Origin: Lacticaseibacillus mingshuiensis
GTDB lineage: Bacteria > Bacillota > Bacilli > Lactobacillales > Lactobacillaceae
Assembly: GCF_016861785.1 (NCBI RefSeq)
Contig: NZ_BOLS01000002.1
Location: 124,001 to 188,000, forward strand
Reading direction: 5' to 3'
Length of the DNA: 64,000 nucleotides
Shown here: positions 7,986 through 16,554 of the stretch, in pieces
Layout of the letters: the number at the start of each line of letters is the position of its first letter
How positions within the stretch are numbered: position 1 is the first letter of the stretch
Made by a program: the position numbers and the translations under genes
The notes under the pieces: generated by a model
Told to the model about the DNA's origin: nothing
The model's input: the letters and a program-made list of their open reading frames with translations, nothing else
Database searches by the model: none

Positions 7986-8760
7986 GTAAGGGGAAGGAAG
8001 GTGGCTCCTTACCGACGTCCGGATGAGCATGCCCCAAGTGGAGACTGTCGCATGCATATTCATTCGACTCCATGGACGGTCGGGGGAAACAACACGCCTT
8101 CAGAATGCCTGTCTGTACAACAGGCACTCAGCACCACCCGCACCACGGGAGCCCGGGTTCCCATAGTAGTCTTTCATCAAACTGTCGTGCAGCCCACCTT
8201 CGTTTGCAGGACCAGAGTGCGGCCCAACGTGACATGGACGCCCAACTCTTCGGAGGAGGGAAGGTCATCGACCCTACAAAGCCTATATATCTATCCCCCT
8301 GCACCAGCGTCCGATATGGCGGCGACTCCAAGATCCAACAATGATGAAAGACGCACGGCTTGCCTCGGCGAGCCAGAAATGTTGCTCTGTCCCCGGCGGC
8401 AACGCCACGTACGCTCTTTGAAAGCTGAATATGTTCTTCAGGTATCCACACAATGTCGTGCAGCCCACCTTTGTTTGCAGCACCGGGTATGCGGCCCATC
8501 TTGAGAACGACGCCTTCTTCTTCGGAAGCGGGAAGGTCACCGAAATTCTAAGCCTACATGACCTAAGCTTACTGCACCAGCAATCGATATGGCGGCGGCA
8601 CGGATGCCAACCAAGTTTCAAAGAGCATTATTTCACACAAGTTGCGACTGACGAGGGCCTGTCGATTACAACTCGTGTGGCCCTCGATCCGGTCAAAGGC
8701 CCGACTGGATCGGGGGTACATATCGGATCACTGACAGCTGAAATGATCCGACGAAAAGGA
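7986..8760 (+). ncRNA. Large structured noncoding RNA, copy 1 (~775 nt)
   Basis: No credible protein is encoded here. The sequence folds as follows. The 5' hairpin pairs GTAAGGGG with CTCCTTAC. Next come a hairpin TGCCTGT/ACAGGCA and GGGA/TCCC around GCCCGGGT. Module A is closed by an 11-bp helix, 8169-8179 with 8342-8352. Then come a hairpin GGCTTG/CGAGCC and a GNRA hairpin GGCG-GCAA-CGCC. Module B is closed by a perfect 11-bp helix, 8413-8423 with 8616-8626. The 3' pseudoknot pairs 8640-8644 with 8669-8673 and 8652-8659 with 8679-8686. Hairpins at 8687-8712 and 8723-8751 follow. Modules A and B are homologous to each other. A second copy lies 140 nt downstream. Size resembles GOLLD/ROOL-class RNAs, but no family is assigned. 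The 3' end is uncertain, as no U-run terminator is seen. Confidence 0.82.
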
Positions 8761-8870
8761 GCGTGGTCTAGTCCGTAGAATTAAAATTTGAAAAGATTCG
8801 CGGCATCTAAAAATCCGACACAACGGTATTTGATCTCGTATACAAAACATTTACACGAAAACACTTTACG

Positions 8871-8900
8871 TTTTGGGCCTCGAGAATCGCTTTATATAGT
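8871..8900 (+). promoter_or_regulatory. Promoter of large RNA copy 2
   Basis: TTTTGG as a weak -35 and TATAGT (8895-8900), spaced 18 nt, directly before GTAAGG at 8901. It is conserved with the copy 1 promoter while the sequence further upstream is not. Confidence 0.6.
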
Positions 8901-9640
8901 GTAAGGCCTAAGAAGGTGGTGGCCTTACCGACCCCCTGGGAGGCATGGCGGCATCCAGATAGTGCCGTCTGCGCGTTACCCTATCTGACCGGGCTGGGGA
9001 GAAACAACCACACCTACAGAGTGCCTGATGTACAGCAGGTACTCAGCACACGCACCATGGGAGCCCGGGTTCCCAATAGTCTTTCATCCCAATGTCGTGC
9101 AGCCCACCTTCGTTTGCAGGAGCTGAATGCGGCCCATCTTGAGAACGACACCTTCTTCTTTGGAAGCGGGAAGGTCACCGAAATTCTAAGCCTATATGTC
9201 ACCCAACTTGCACCAGCGTCCGATATGGCGGCGACTCAAAGATCCATCCGAGATGAAAGGCGTCCGACTCGCTTTGGCGGGTCAAAATAGTTGCTCTGTC
9301 CCCGGCGGAAACGCCACGTACGCTCTTTGAAAGCTGAATAAGTTCTACAGGCATCCACACAATGTCGTGCAGCCCACCTTTGTTTGTAGGACTGGAATGC
9401 GGCCCATCTTGAGCCGGACGCCTGCTTCTTCGGGAGTGGGAAGGTCAGCGAAATTCTAAGCCAAAACTTCCTCCAACCTGCACCAGCAATCGATATGGCG
9501 GCGGCATGGATGCCACAAAAGTTTTCAAAGAGCAAAAGACTCATAAGTTTATGTTGCCGGCACAACACAGACAAGTGAGTCACCCCCAGTCGTGCCGGCA
9601 ACTGGGGTACATAGGCGGGGACAACCACCCTTTTTCCGAG
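8901..9640 (+). ncRNA. Large structured noncoding RNA, copy 2 (~740 nt)
   Basis: It has the same architecture as copy 1. The 5' hairpin is GTAAGGCC/GGCCTTAC, where two pairs changed on both sides relative to copy 1. A hairpin pairs AGTGCCTG with CAGGTACT. Module A is closed by 9079-9088 with 9252-9261, one U-A having become U-G. A hairpin pairs GACTCGC with GCGGGTC. The GNRA loop is now GAAA on the same GGCG/CGCC stem. Module B is closed by 9322-9332 with 9523-9533. The 3' pseudoknot pairs 9538-9543 with 9576-9581 and 9553-9563 with 9592-9602; its sequence is unrelated to copy 1, but the topology is the same. GGGGTACATA follows in both copies. A weak GC hairpin with TTTTT near 9614-9635 could end the transcript. 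Confidence 0.82.
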
Positions 9641-9700
9641 CTGATCATCGGCGCCTCGTGCGGATTCAAAACGCACCCACTGCCGGGTGGATGCGCATTC

Positions 9701-9734
9701 GAGACCCTTTTGGCTGGAGGCAAAACTAGGTCTC
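9701..9734. terminator. Hairpin at the end of the surface protein gene
   Basis: GAGACC (9701-9706) pairs with GGTCTC (9729-9734), with a second inner pairing TTTTG/CAAAA. It overlaps the stop codon of the surface protein gene (-) and may also stop transcription coming from the RNA region (+). There is no long U-run, so confidence is moderate. Confidence 0.5.
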
Positions 9735-11874
9735 ACTGTTTTCGTCGGTGCCACACACCCATCAGACCGCCGGCTCCTGCGAACAAGAGCAACAGCAACA
9801 CCCCAGGCGCCACAAGCCCCATCGCACTGCCAGTCGCCGGAAATTGAGAGCGCCAACGAACCACTTTGATGGTGATGTTGTCTAGGTCATCGGCCGTGAT
9901 CGTAATCGTCAGTGGCGTTGCGGCGCCGACCAGGTCATATCCGACTGGCGCCTGCGGTGAATACGTCAAGGTCTCACCGATCGAGCCGCTAAGTGTGACT
10001 GAAGCGATCCCGGTGCCGTCTTGGTCGCGATACGTGACCGTCGCGGTGGCGACTGCGGCCACATACCAATAGTCAAGCGTCATATTTTGGCCAGTCGCGG
10101 CGTCGACGATCTGTTTTGGCGCGCTGGTCGAGCCATCAGAGCCGCGGACTGCGTGACCGACGATGCTGGGCGGTGTATACGCCGGCCAGACACCCTCATT
10201 TTGCCCATCCCCACTCACGCCGCCATCAATCAAATTGCCCGCCGCATCGATGCCGGTCGCCAAGTGCCAGGCGGTGGCGGACCCGCTGACGATCTGAAGT
10301 GTCACCAGGTCATACGTCACATAGCGAAAATACGTCACCGTTTGCGCGATCGTTGCGTTCGTGCCTGCCAGATCAGTCACGTGAATGGTCCGTTTCAGGT
10401 CGCGAAAAATAGTGCTCGGTTGCATGCCACTTGGAAACGTGACACCGTCTGGCAGCGCCGTGATCATTGTGGGAGCGGAAAACAAATGGACCAGACGAAT
10501 CGTGACATTATCCGTGGCATCTTGGGTGAGCACCGTCGAGCCAGTCAAACTTTGCCCCGCTGCCAGCGCAAAGTTTGTCGGCAGTGTCGCCGAATAGCTC
10601 GCCGTCGCTCCGACATCCCCGCTCACCAGAAAAGGGGTCCCCACAACCGCGCCACCACTGTCGTCATCGACCAGTGTCACCGTGGCCGTGGCGCGCCCCG
10701 GATCAAAAAGCACATAGGTGTCCGGATCTGCCCCCGTGTAACGAGACGTCACTGCGGCGCCGCTCACAGTGGTCAAATTGATCAGCCCCTGCGGCTTTTC
10801 AGTCGTCCCTGTGCCTACCGCGCGCCAGTTGAGCCGCGCCGTCGCATTGGGTAGCGCTGGCGTGATGGTGAAGTGCGGGCCAAAAGTGACCTGTTGCAGG
10901 CCAGTCGCCTGCGGATCATCCTCGTCGAAAAAGACGCTTTCAAACCCGTCTGCAGTCACCGCCCCTGTTTGCCAGCCGGTAAAATCAAGCGCCTGGATAT
11001 TGGCATCATTCATAAACATCGAGACGATCGTCGTCACCTTGGCCACATTCCAATCGGCCACCGTACCGAATCGACTCAAGGCCGTGTTGGCAAACATATA
11101 ATGCATGTCCGTGACATTGCTGGTGTCCCACCCGCTGATGTCACCGATATTTTGGAGGGCCGCGGTCCGGTTGAACATGTAGGACATATCGGTGACCCGC
11201 CCGGTCTGCCATTGGCCAAGATCACCGACATCCGTGACCCCAGACGATTCAAACAGATGGTTGAGATTGGTCACATTTTCGACATTCCATTTCGCTAGGC
11301 TCCCAATGCTGGCGAGCTTTGGCGTGCTCGCAAACATTGCGCTCAATGAGGTGACACTTGAGACATTCCAATCAGCGAGCCCGTCGATCTGGGTCAACGC
11401 CGCATCGCACTGAAACATCGCGAGCATCGTCGTCACATGCGACGTCTCGACCTGCGCCAGTCCGGTGACCTGGGCCAATTTTTGCCAGTCGCCTTCGTAT
11501 TGACCGGGGTAGGATTCAGTGCCGAAAAGAAAGGAACAATCCGCCGGCAACACCAGGGGCCCGTCGATCGAGATCGCGGTGATGTCCTTGCTTTGCGCTT
11601 GCCACGGCGAGGTCCGGCCGGTATCGACCCCAGTGCCGGCGCCGATGTGCAGCACATTGCCCGCATCGATCGACCACGGCGCCGTGCCCCAGGTCCCGCT
11701 GGTCGTCGCGGCCTGAACGACCTGCGCCTGACCAGCCCATGGCCCGCTCAGCGAAAACACGCTGCGTCCGCCCGCCATAAGCGCTGCCACCCCAGCGACT
11801 ATGCCAACCACCCATCGCCTGGCACGCCGCGATCGACCCGCCGCTTCAGCCACAGTTCTTCGCTGGTGAAACAT
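9733..11874 (-). CDS. BspA-like cell-wall surface protein with MucBP-type domains
   Basis: About 713 residues, exported and wall-anchored. There is a basic N-terminus and signal segment (RRWVVGIVAGVAALMAG). Residues about 125-330 carry DUF285/BspA-type repeats: SSVTSLSAMFAS, GRVTDMSYMFNR, SNVTDMHYMFAN, each near a W-x-(T/V)-(S/G)-x-V-T unit. Beta-rich modules resembling MucBP/Big domains follow (GATASYSATLPTNF, GETLTYSPQAPVGYDL). The C-terminus has a sorting-signal-like FPATGS, a hydrophobic helix and HRRKQ. Phenylalanine replaces the usual leucine of LPxTG. The start at 11874 is chosen because GGGGAGG abuts the upstream ATG at 11883 with no spacing. Such proteins usually bind host or matrix ligands. 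Confidence 0.85.
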   Translation of the reverse strand: MFHQRRTVAEAAGRSRRARRWVVGIVAGVAALMAGGRSVFSLSGPWAGQAQVVQAATTSGTWGTAPWSIDAGNVLHIGAGTGVDTGRTSPWQAQSKDITAISIDGPLVLPADCSFLFGTESYPGQYEGDWQKLAQVTGLAQVETSHVTTMLAMFQCDAALTQIDGLADWNVSSVTSLSAMFASTPKLASIGSLAKWNVENVTNLNHLFESSGVTDVGDLGQWQTGRVTDMSYMFNRTAALQNIGDISGWDTSNVTDMHYMFANTALSRFGTVADWNVAKVTTIVSMFMNDANIQALDFTGWQTGAVTADGFESVFFDEDDPQATGLQQVTFGPHFTITPALPNATARLNWRAVGTGTTEKPQGLINLTTVSGAAVTSRYTGADPDTYVLFDPGRATATVTLVDDDSGGAVVGTPFLVSGDVGATASYSATLPTNFALAAGQSLTGSTVLTQDATDNVTIRLVHLFSAPTMITALPDGVTFPSGMQPSTIFRDLKRTIHVTDLAGTNATIAQTVTYFRYVTYDLVTLQIVSGSATAWHLATGIDAAGNLIDGGVSGDGQNEGVWPAYTPPSIVGHAVRGSDGSTSAPKQIVDAATGQNMTLDYWYVAAVATATVTYRDQDGTGIASVTLSGSIGETLTYSPQAPVGYDLVGAATPLTITITADDLDNITIKVVRWRSQFPATGSAMGLVAPGVLLLLLFAGAGGLMGVWHRRKQ

Positions 11875-12019
11875 TTGCCCCATCCTCCCCGCTTATGCGA
11901 CGACTCTTTACAAATCGGCCGCCACCGCTGGCACCCCACATTATCGTCCTGCTCCCAGTGTACCGGATGCCGCAGAGAGACAGCCGCCGCGTGACACATC
12001 TGATACACCCCCGCGGACG

Positions 12020-12070
12020 CAAAAAGCCGCCGTCAGATGCGATCGATTTCTCGCAGCCGACAGCGGCTTA
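12020..12070 (-). terminator. Terminator of the pyruvate oxidase gene
   Basis: On the minus strand AAGCCGCTGTC pairs with GACGGCGGCTT and is followed by TTT; it lies 52 nt after the oxidase stop. Confidence 0.75.
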
Positions 12071-12121
12071 TTTGGTCTCTCTATTTGACATTCTTTTGTT
12101 GTGCGTCTGGAATGGTCATGC

Positions 12122-13866
12122 TTAATTTTCATCCCCGGCATCCGCCAAAAGCTGACGGAACGGAATCAATTTTTCCGCGTGGTACTTCTTCACAAAAGCA
12201 TCCACGGCGGCCGGATCTTGGGTCTCTTTATCAAGCACCAGTTGTTCGACTGGCAGTGGGCGCAGATCCGAGATCTTCACATCGATCACGACCGGCCCCT
12301 TGCGCTGCTTAGCGGCTTCAAACGCGGCCTTCAGCTCTGGCAAGTCGTGGACCTCAAAACCTGTGGCGCCAAGCGCGGCTGCGGCGGTGCCATAATCGGC
12401 ATCGATCAGGTCAACGCCAGAATGTGGCTGGCGGGTGTCATCCTGTTCAGCCTCGATGAAGCCAAGGCTCTCGTTAGTCAAAATGACATTGATGATCGGC
12501 ATGTGATACTTGACCTGGGTCAAAATATCCTGCATCACCATCGCATAGCCGCCGTCACCGGAGATCGACCACACTTGGCGCTCCGGGAACTCGGCTTGCG
12601 CACCGATCGCCGCGGGCAACGCGTACCCCATGGTCGCATACCAACCCGAGGTGGTGAAGCGCTGGTCCTGATCGATCTTCAGATACCGCATCCCGTTGAT
12701 GGTCACATTGCCGACATCGACTTGGAAGATCGCGTCGTCGGTTGCCATGTCATTGATGGCTTTGAAAACAGGCTCCACGCGCAGCGGCGTTTCCGCATCA
12801 TCTTCGAATGAGTGGATCCATTCGACCCAGTTGTCCTTGTTGGCAACGGCGCCTTGTACCAGGACGTTTCCGGCAACTGTTCGCCGCGTTTAAGGAGCAG
12901 GCCGATCGTCTTTTTCGCATCAGCTAAGATGGCCACGTCGACGCTGTGGCGGCGGCCAAACTTGGTGCCGTCGATGTCAACTTGGATGTACTTTGCGTCC
13001 GGCTTGATGAAATAGCCCTGGAATGGCATGTCAGAGCCCAAGAACAGGACGGCATCCGCACCGCCTGCGACTTCAACGCCAGGCTTGGAGGCCACGCGCC
13101 CGGCCGAGCCCATGTACGCCTTGTAGTCATCCGGCACAATGCCCTTGGCCAGCGCGGACGACAGAATCGGTGCATGCAACTGTTCGGAAAGTGCGATCAC
13201 TTCCGCGCTTGCGCCACGTGTGCCTTGACCGATGTAGAGCAGTGGGTGCTTCGCGTTTTTCAAAATGGCCAGTGCTTCATCGACCTTCACCACGTCTGGC
13301 TCCGGCGCGATCGCCTTCTGGAACAGCGGCGCAGTCGAAACATAGGTGTCGTCGATCTCCTGCCAGCCGAGATCCTTTGGAATCGTGATGACCGCGACCC
13401 CGTGCTGCGCATAGGCCTGCCTGATCGCCTCATCCACCACCGCCGGCATCTGCTGGGCCGTCATCACGGTGCGGTTATAAACAGACACATCGGCGAACAT
13501 TGGGTTTTCGTTCATTTCCTGAAAGTATGAGGTATTCATCGCACTTGTCGGCACCTGGCCAACCAATGCGAGCACTGGAATGTGATCATATTGGGCGTCA
13601 TACAGCCCATTGAGCAGATGGACGGCGCCTGGGCCGGCTGATCCGAACGTCACACCGATCTTGCCTGTGATCTTAGCCTCACCGACTGCCGCCAATGCGC
13701 CGACTTCCTCATGGCGCACCTGCACATAATTGATCGTGTCCTTGCGATTGTGCAAGGCGTTCATGGTCGAATCGAACGACCCGCCCGGCAAACCGTAGAT
13801 GTTCTTGACACCCCAGCTCTCGATGACCTTGATCATTGCATCAGACGCATTGATTTTCGCTACCAT
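12122..13866 (-). pseudogene. pox: Pyruvate oxidase with a single-base frameshift
   Basis: Thiamine-diphosphate/FAD pyruvate oxidase, which converts pyruvate, phosphate and oxygen to acetyl phosphate, CO2 and H2O2. The first frame starts at 13866 after GGAGGAACGAC and covers the PYR domain with its catalytic glutamate (VRHEEVGALAAV) and the FAD domain. Near 12850 the frame shifts, and the C-terminal TPP domain (WSISGDGGYAMVMQDIL, VILTNESLGF) continues in another frame to 12122. The site reads AAGGCGCCGTTGCC where AAGGCGGCCGTTGCC would restore SWYKAAVANKDNWVEW. With one base added the locus is 582 codons including stop, the normal length. Either a recent mutation or a sequencing error. Confidence 0.85.
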
Positions 13867-14073
13867 TGTCGTTCCTCCATATATGCTTACTTAATATAAG
13901 TATATTAACACTCTTCTTACAAAATACAAGTGGCCAACACGGTACAATTCAAGCGTAGCACGTTGGCGGGGAAAACCGGTGGATTTTGACTCGGCTGCTT
14001 CCGGCAAAATATAAGAGGTGTGATATTTCGCGTAGACAAGGTCAGCAGGCCAAGCCAGCACCCCGGCCCGCGC

Positions 14074-14122
14074 AAAAATAGCTCGAGCACCCGCGTTCTG
14101 CGGCGTTGCTCGAGCTATTTTT
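14074..14122. terminator. Terminator of the mevalonate operon
   Basis: AAAAATAGCTCGAGCA and TGCTCGAGCTATTTTT form a 16-bp stem with an inner CCGC/GCGG. It lies just after the mvaS stop (-) and can act in both directions. Confidence 0.9.
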
Positions 14123-14134
14123 TTAGATCAACTT

Positions 14135-15304
14135 TTAGTCATTTGCGCGGTACTGCCGCTCCTGCCCGGTCACGCCGCTCATCACGAATGGCCCGGCAAA
14201 CCAGGCGGGCTCGCTTTGATAATCACTGGGATCATTTGGCCAGCTGTCCGCAAAGAGCTGCTCATAGGTCGCGATAGCCAGCTGTTTGCGCTGCGCCAAC
14301 AACGGCGCGTGGCCATGCAGCGGCACCGCCTGGCGGAACTGCGGCTGAAGCGTGGCGGAAAAGAATTCGCCGACTGCCCCCGACCCATAGGAGAAAAGGC
14401 CGAGCCGGTCGCCGGCCGCCAGCGTCTCGCTATTTTCCAACAGCGACACGAGACCCAGATACAAAGAGCCCGTGTAAATGTTGCCGATGCGGCGGCTGTA
14501 TTGAATGCTGGCTTGATACTGTGCAAGCAGCCGCTCTTGTGCCGCCGGCGTGGCCTCAGCCAGCACCGTTTTCAGGGCCTTGAGCCCCATTTTCGTGTAC
14601 GGCAAATGAAACAACATTGCGGCGTGATCCGCCAGTGTGCGCCCGGTTTTCTCACGATACGTGGCCCACACCTCATCGAAAAACGCGATGTACTGCTCGG
14701 TGGAATACTTTCCGCGGGCCAGCGCCTGGTCCGTGTACATCGGCCGCCAAAAATCCTGAATATCGTCGGCGTGCAGCGCCGAGTCATCGTTCACGGCCAA
14801 AATGCGGGGAGCTTCGGCCACCACCATCGCGACCGCCCCTGCGCCTTGTGTGACCTCACCGCCTGTCGCCAAGCCATAGCGGGCAATGTCGCTGGCGATC
14901 ACGAGCGCTGTTTTGCCTGGATGTGCGGCGACATAATCGCGGGCCATCATCAACCCGGCGGTGCCGCCGTAGCAGGCTTCCTTGAGTTCAAACACGCGCA
15001 TGCTGGCCGGCAGCCCCAACAGGCGGTGAATGTACAGCGCACCGGCCTTGCTGGCGTCAACACCGGATTCCGTGGCGAGAATCAGCAGGCCGAGCTTGCT
15101 GAGGTCTTGGCCGGCCAGCGCCTCCTTGGCCGCGGCGGCGCCCATCGTGACCACGTCTTGGCTGGATGGCGCCACAGCCTGCTGGTCCTGGCCGATACCG
15201 ATCGTGTACTTATCCGGCTCGACTCCACGGGCAGTGGCCAGTTCCCGTAAGTCGATGAAAAATGGCGGGGTGTAAAGTCCCAATTGATCAATGCCGATCG
15301 TCAT
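14135..15304 (-). CDS. mvaS: Hydroxymethylglutaryl-CoA synthase
   Basis: A 389-residue HMG-CoA synthase condensing acetoacetyl-CoA with acetyl-CoA, the second step of the mevalonate pathway. The catalytic triad is in place: E79 (LATESGVD), C111 (KEACYGGTAG) and H233 (MLFHLPYTKMG), the same numbers as in characterised Gram-positive enzymes. Its ATG overlaps the mvaA stop as ATGA, so translation is coupled. It is the last gene of the thiolase-mvaA-mvaS operon and is followed by a strong terminator. Confidence 0.96.
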   Translation of the reverse strand: MTIGIDQLGLYTPPFFIDLRELATARGVEPDKYTIGIGQDQQAVAPSSQDVVTMGAAAAKEALAGQDLSKLGLLILATESGVDASKAGALYIHRLLGLPASMRVFELKEACYGGTAGLMMARDYVAAHPGKTALVIASDIARYGLATGGEVTQGAGAVAMVVAEAPRILAVNDDSALHADDIQDFWRPMYTDQALARGKYSTEQYIAFFDEVWATYREKTGRTLADHAAMLFHLPYTKMGLKALKTVLAEATPAAQERLLAQYQASIQYSRRIGNIYTGSLYLGLVSLLENSETLAAGDRLGLFSYGSGAVGEFFSATLQPQFRQAVPLHGHAPLLAQRKQLAIATYEQLFADSWPNDPSDYQSEPAWFAGPFVMSGVTGQERQYRAND

Positions 15305-16554
15305 GAATGCTGCTCCTTTCGCATCTGGTCAAGCAGTGTCTGCGCCGCGGCCTCGCTCATGACGCCACTGCTCAAGGCAGCCGCAAGCTGACCGATCTCC
15401 TTGCCGGTCGCGCCAATGCTGATGGCGAGGTTGCGCGCCTGCAATTTCATATGGCCAGCCTGCAAGCCCGGGCCAACCTGCGCGCGCAAAGCGGCCAGGT
15501 TCTGCGCCAGGCCCAACGCGAGCAGTGCCCCTTGCAAGTCGGCGACGGTGGTGAAGCCGCCCAAAGCGAGGCTCGCCTGGGCCACCGGCAATGAGCGAAT
15601 CGCCCCGCCCAAAATTCCGACCGGAAGCGGCAACGCGATCGATCCCACAAGCTCGGTAGCCGTCTGCCGCCAAGTCGCCAGTGGGCTCATCCGCCCGGTC
15701 GCCCCGGCATGCGCATAGATCGCCGCTGCAACGGCCCGCGTGTCATTGCCGGTGGCCAACACCGCCGCCTCGATACCGTTCAGGATACCCTTGTTATGGG
15801 TGACGGCGCGGTCCTCATCGACCTCAGCCAGCGCGCTCAACGCCGCGATGCCCGTCGCCACCTCAGCGCCAGTGCGCGTCCCAGTGGCCAGCGCGCCGAG
15901 TGGGACCGCCACAGTGGCCCGGCCGATCGCCTCGTCGCGATTGGTCAAAATCGCGGTGAGCGGCCGGCTGTTGAGCAGCTTACCAGCCGCCTGGCCAACT
16001 GCCTCGGCGATCGTGTTCGCCAAATTCGCGCCCATGGCCTGCCCTGGGGCGATGATCAACCCTATTTTCAAAAAACGGTCGGCGATGACCGCCACTGTCT
16101 GTGCCTTCAGCCCACCGCCGCGCTGGACGGCTGAGGGATGCGCGTCGTCTGCGACTTGCTTGAATAGCGCTTCATGCGCAGCCACCAGCGCCTGGGCAGC
16201 CGGCAGATCGGGCAGCCCATCGAACACGATCTCGGCGCGAACCGTGTGCGGCGGCAGTGTGATCTGCACGCCTGCTCCGGCCCGCAATAGGCGTGCGCCG
16301 TTGCTGGCGGCGGCCACCACGGAAGGCTCCTCGGTCACCATCGGCACATTGACCACCCGCCCCGCCACTGGAACTTGGCGAGCAACACCCAGCGGCAAGC
16401 TGAACTGGCCGAGCTGATTTTCACTGAGCGAAGCAGCCACGTCTGCGGACAAGGCGCCGGAGCCGGCAAAAATCGCGGCCGTTTCCGCAGTCATTGCGCC
16501 TTCTTCAACGAGTTGCGCCAGCCGCTGGGCAGCGGTCATTTCGTAAAACTTCAT
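15301..16554 (-). CDS. mvaA: Hydroxymethylglutaryl-CoA reductase, class II
   Basis: A 417-residue class II HMG-CoA reductase that reduces HMG-CoA to mevalonate. Signatures are MVTEEPSVVAAASNGA (catalytic glutamate), a NAD(P)-binding APGQAMGANLANTI segment, THNKGILNGI (catalytic lysine) and the late histidine in GHMKLQARNLA. The start at 16554 overlaps the thiolase stop as ATGA; the 16-residue upstream extension lies in thiolase sequence and is rejected. Both ends of the gene are coupled to neighbours, so the three enzymes are probably made together. Confidence 0.96.
   Translation of the reverse strand: MKFYEMTAAQRLAQLVEEGAMTAETAAIFAGSGALSADVAASLSENQLGQFSLPLGVARQVPVAGRVVNVPMVTEEPSVVAAASNGARLLRAGAGVQITLPPHTVRAEIVFDGLPDLPAAQALVAAHEALFKQVADDAHPSAVQRGGGLKAQTVAVIADRFLKIGLIIAPGQAMGANLANTIAEAVGQAAGKLLNSRPLTAILTNRDEAIGRATVAVPLGALATGTRTGAEVATGIAALSALAEVDEDRAVTHNKGILNGIEAAVLATGNDTRAVAAAIYAHAGATGRMSPLATWRQTATELVGSIALPLPVGILGGAIRSLPVAQASLALGGFTTVADLQGALLALGLAQNLAALRAQVGPGLQAGHMKLQARNLAISIGATGKEIGQLAAALSSGVMSEAAAQTLLDQMRKEQHS

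Noticed and set aside
7986-9640. Prophage fragment, because GOLLD/ROOL RNAs are often phage-borne
   Set aside because: No integrase, terminase, structural or lysis gene, and no attachment-site repeat is visible in the window.
8001-9856. Several overlapping open frames of 60-206 codons on both strands
   Set aside because: They lack ribosome sites, share no family motifs, and the sequence changes between the two copies follow RNA pairing rather than codons.
14216-15250. 344-codon open frame on the + strand
   Set aside because: It is antisense to mvaS, whose catalytic triad and operon overlaps are unambiguous.
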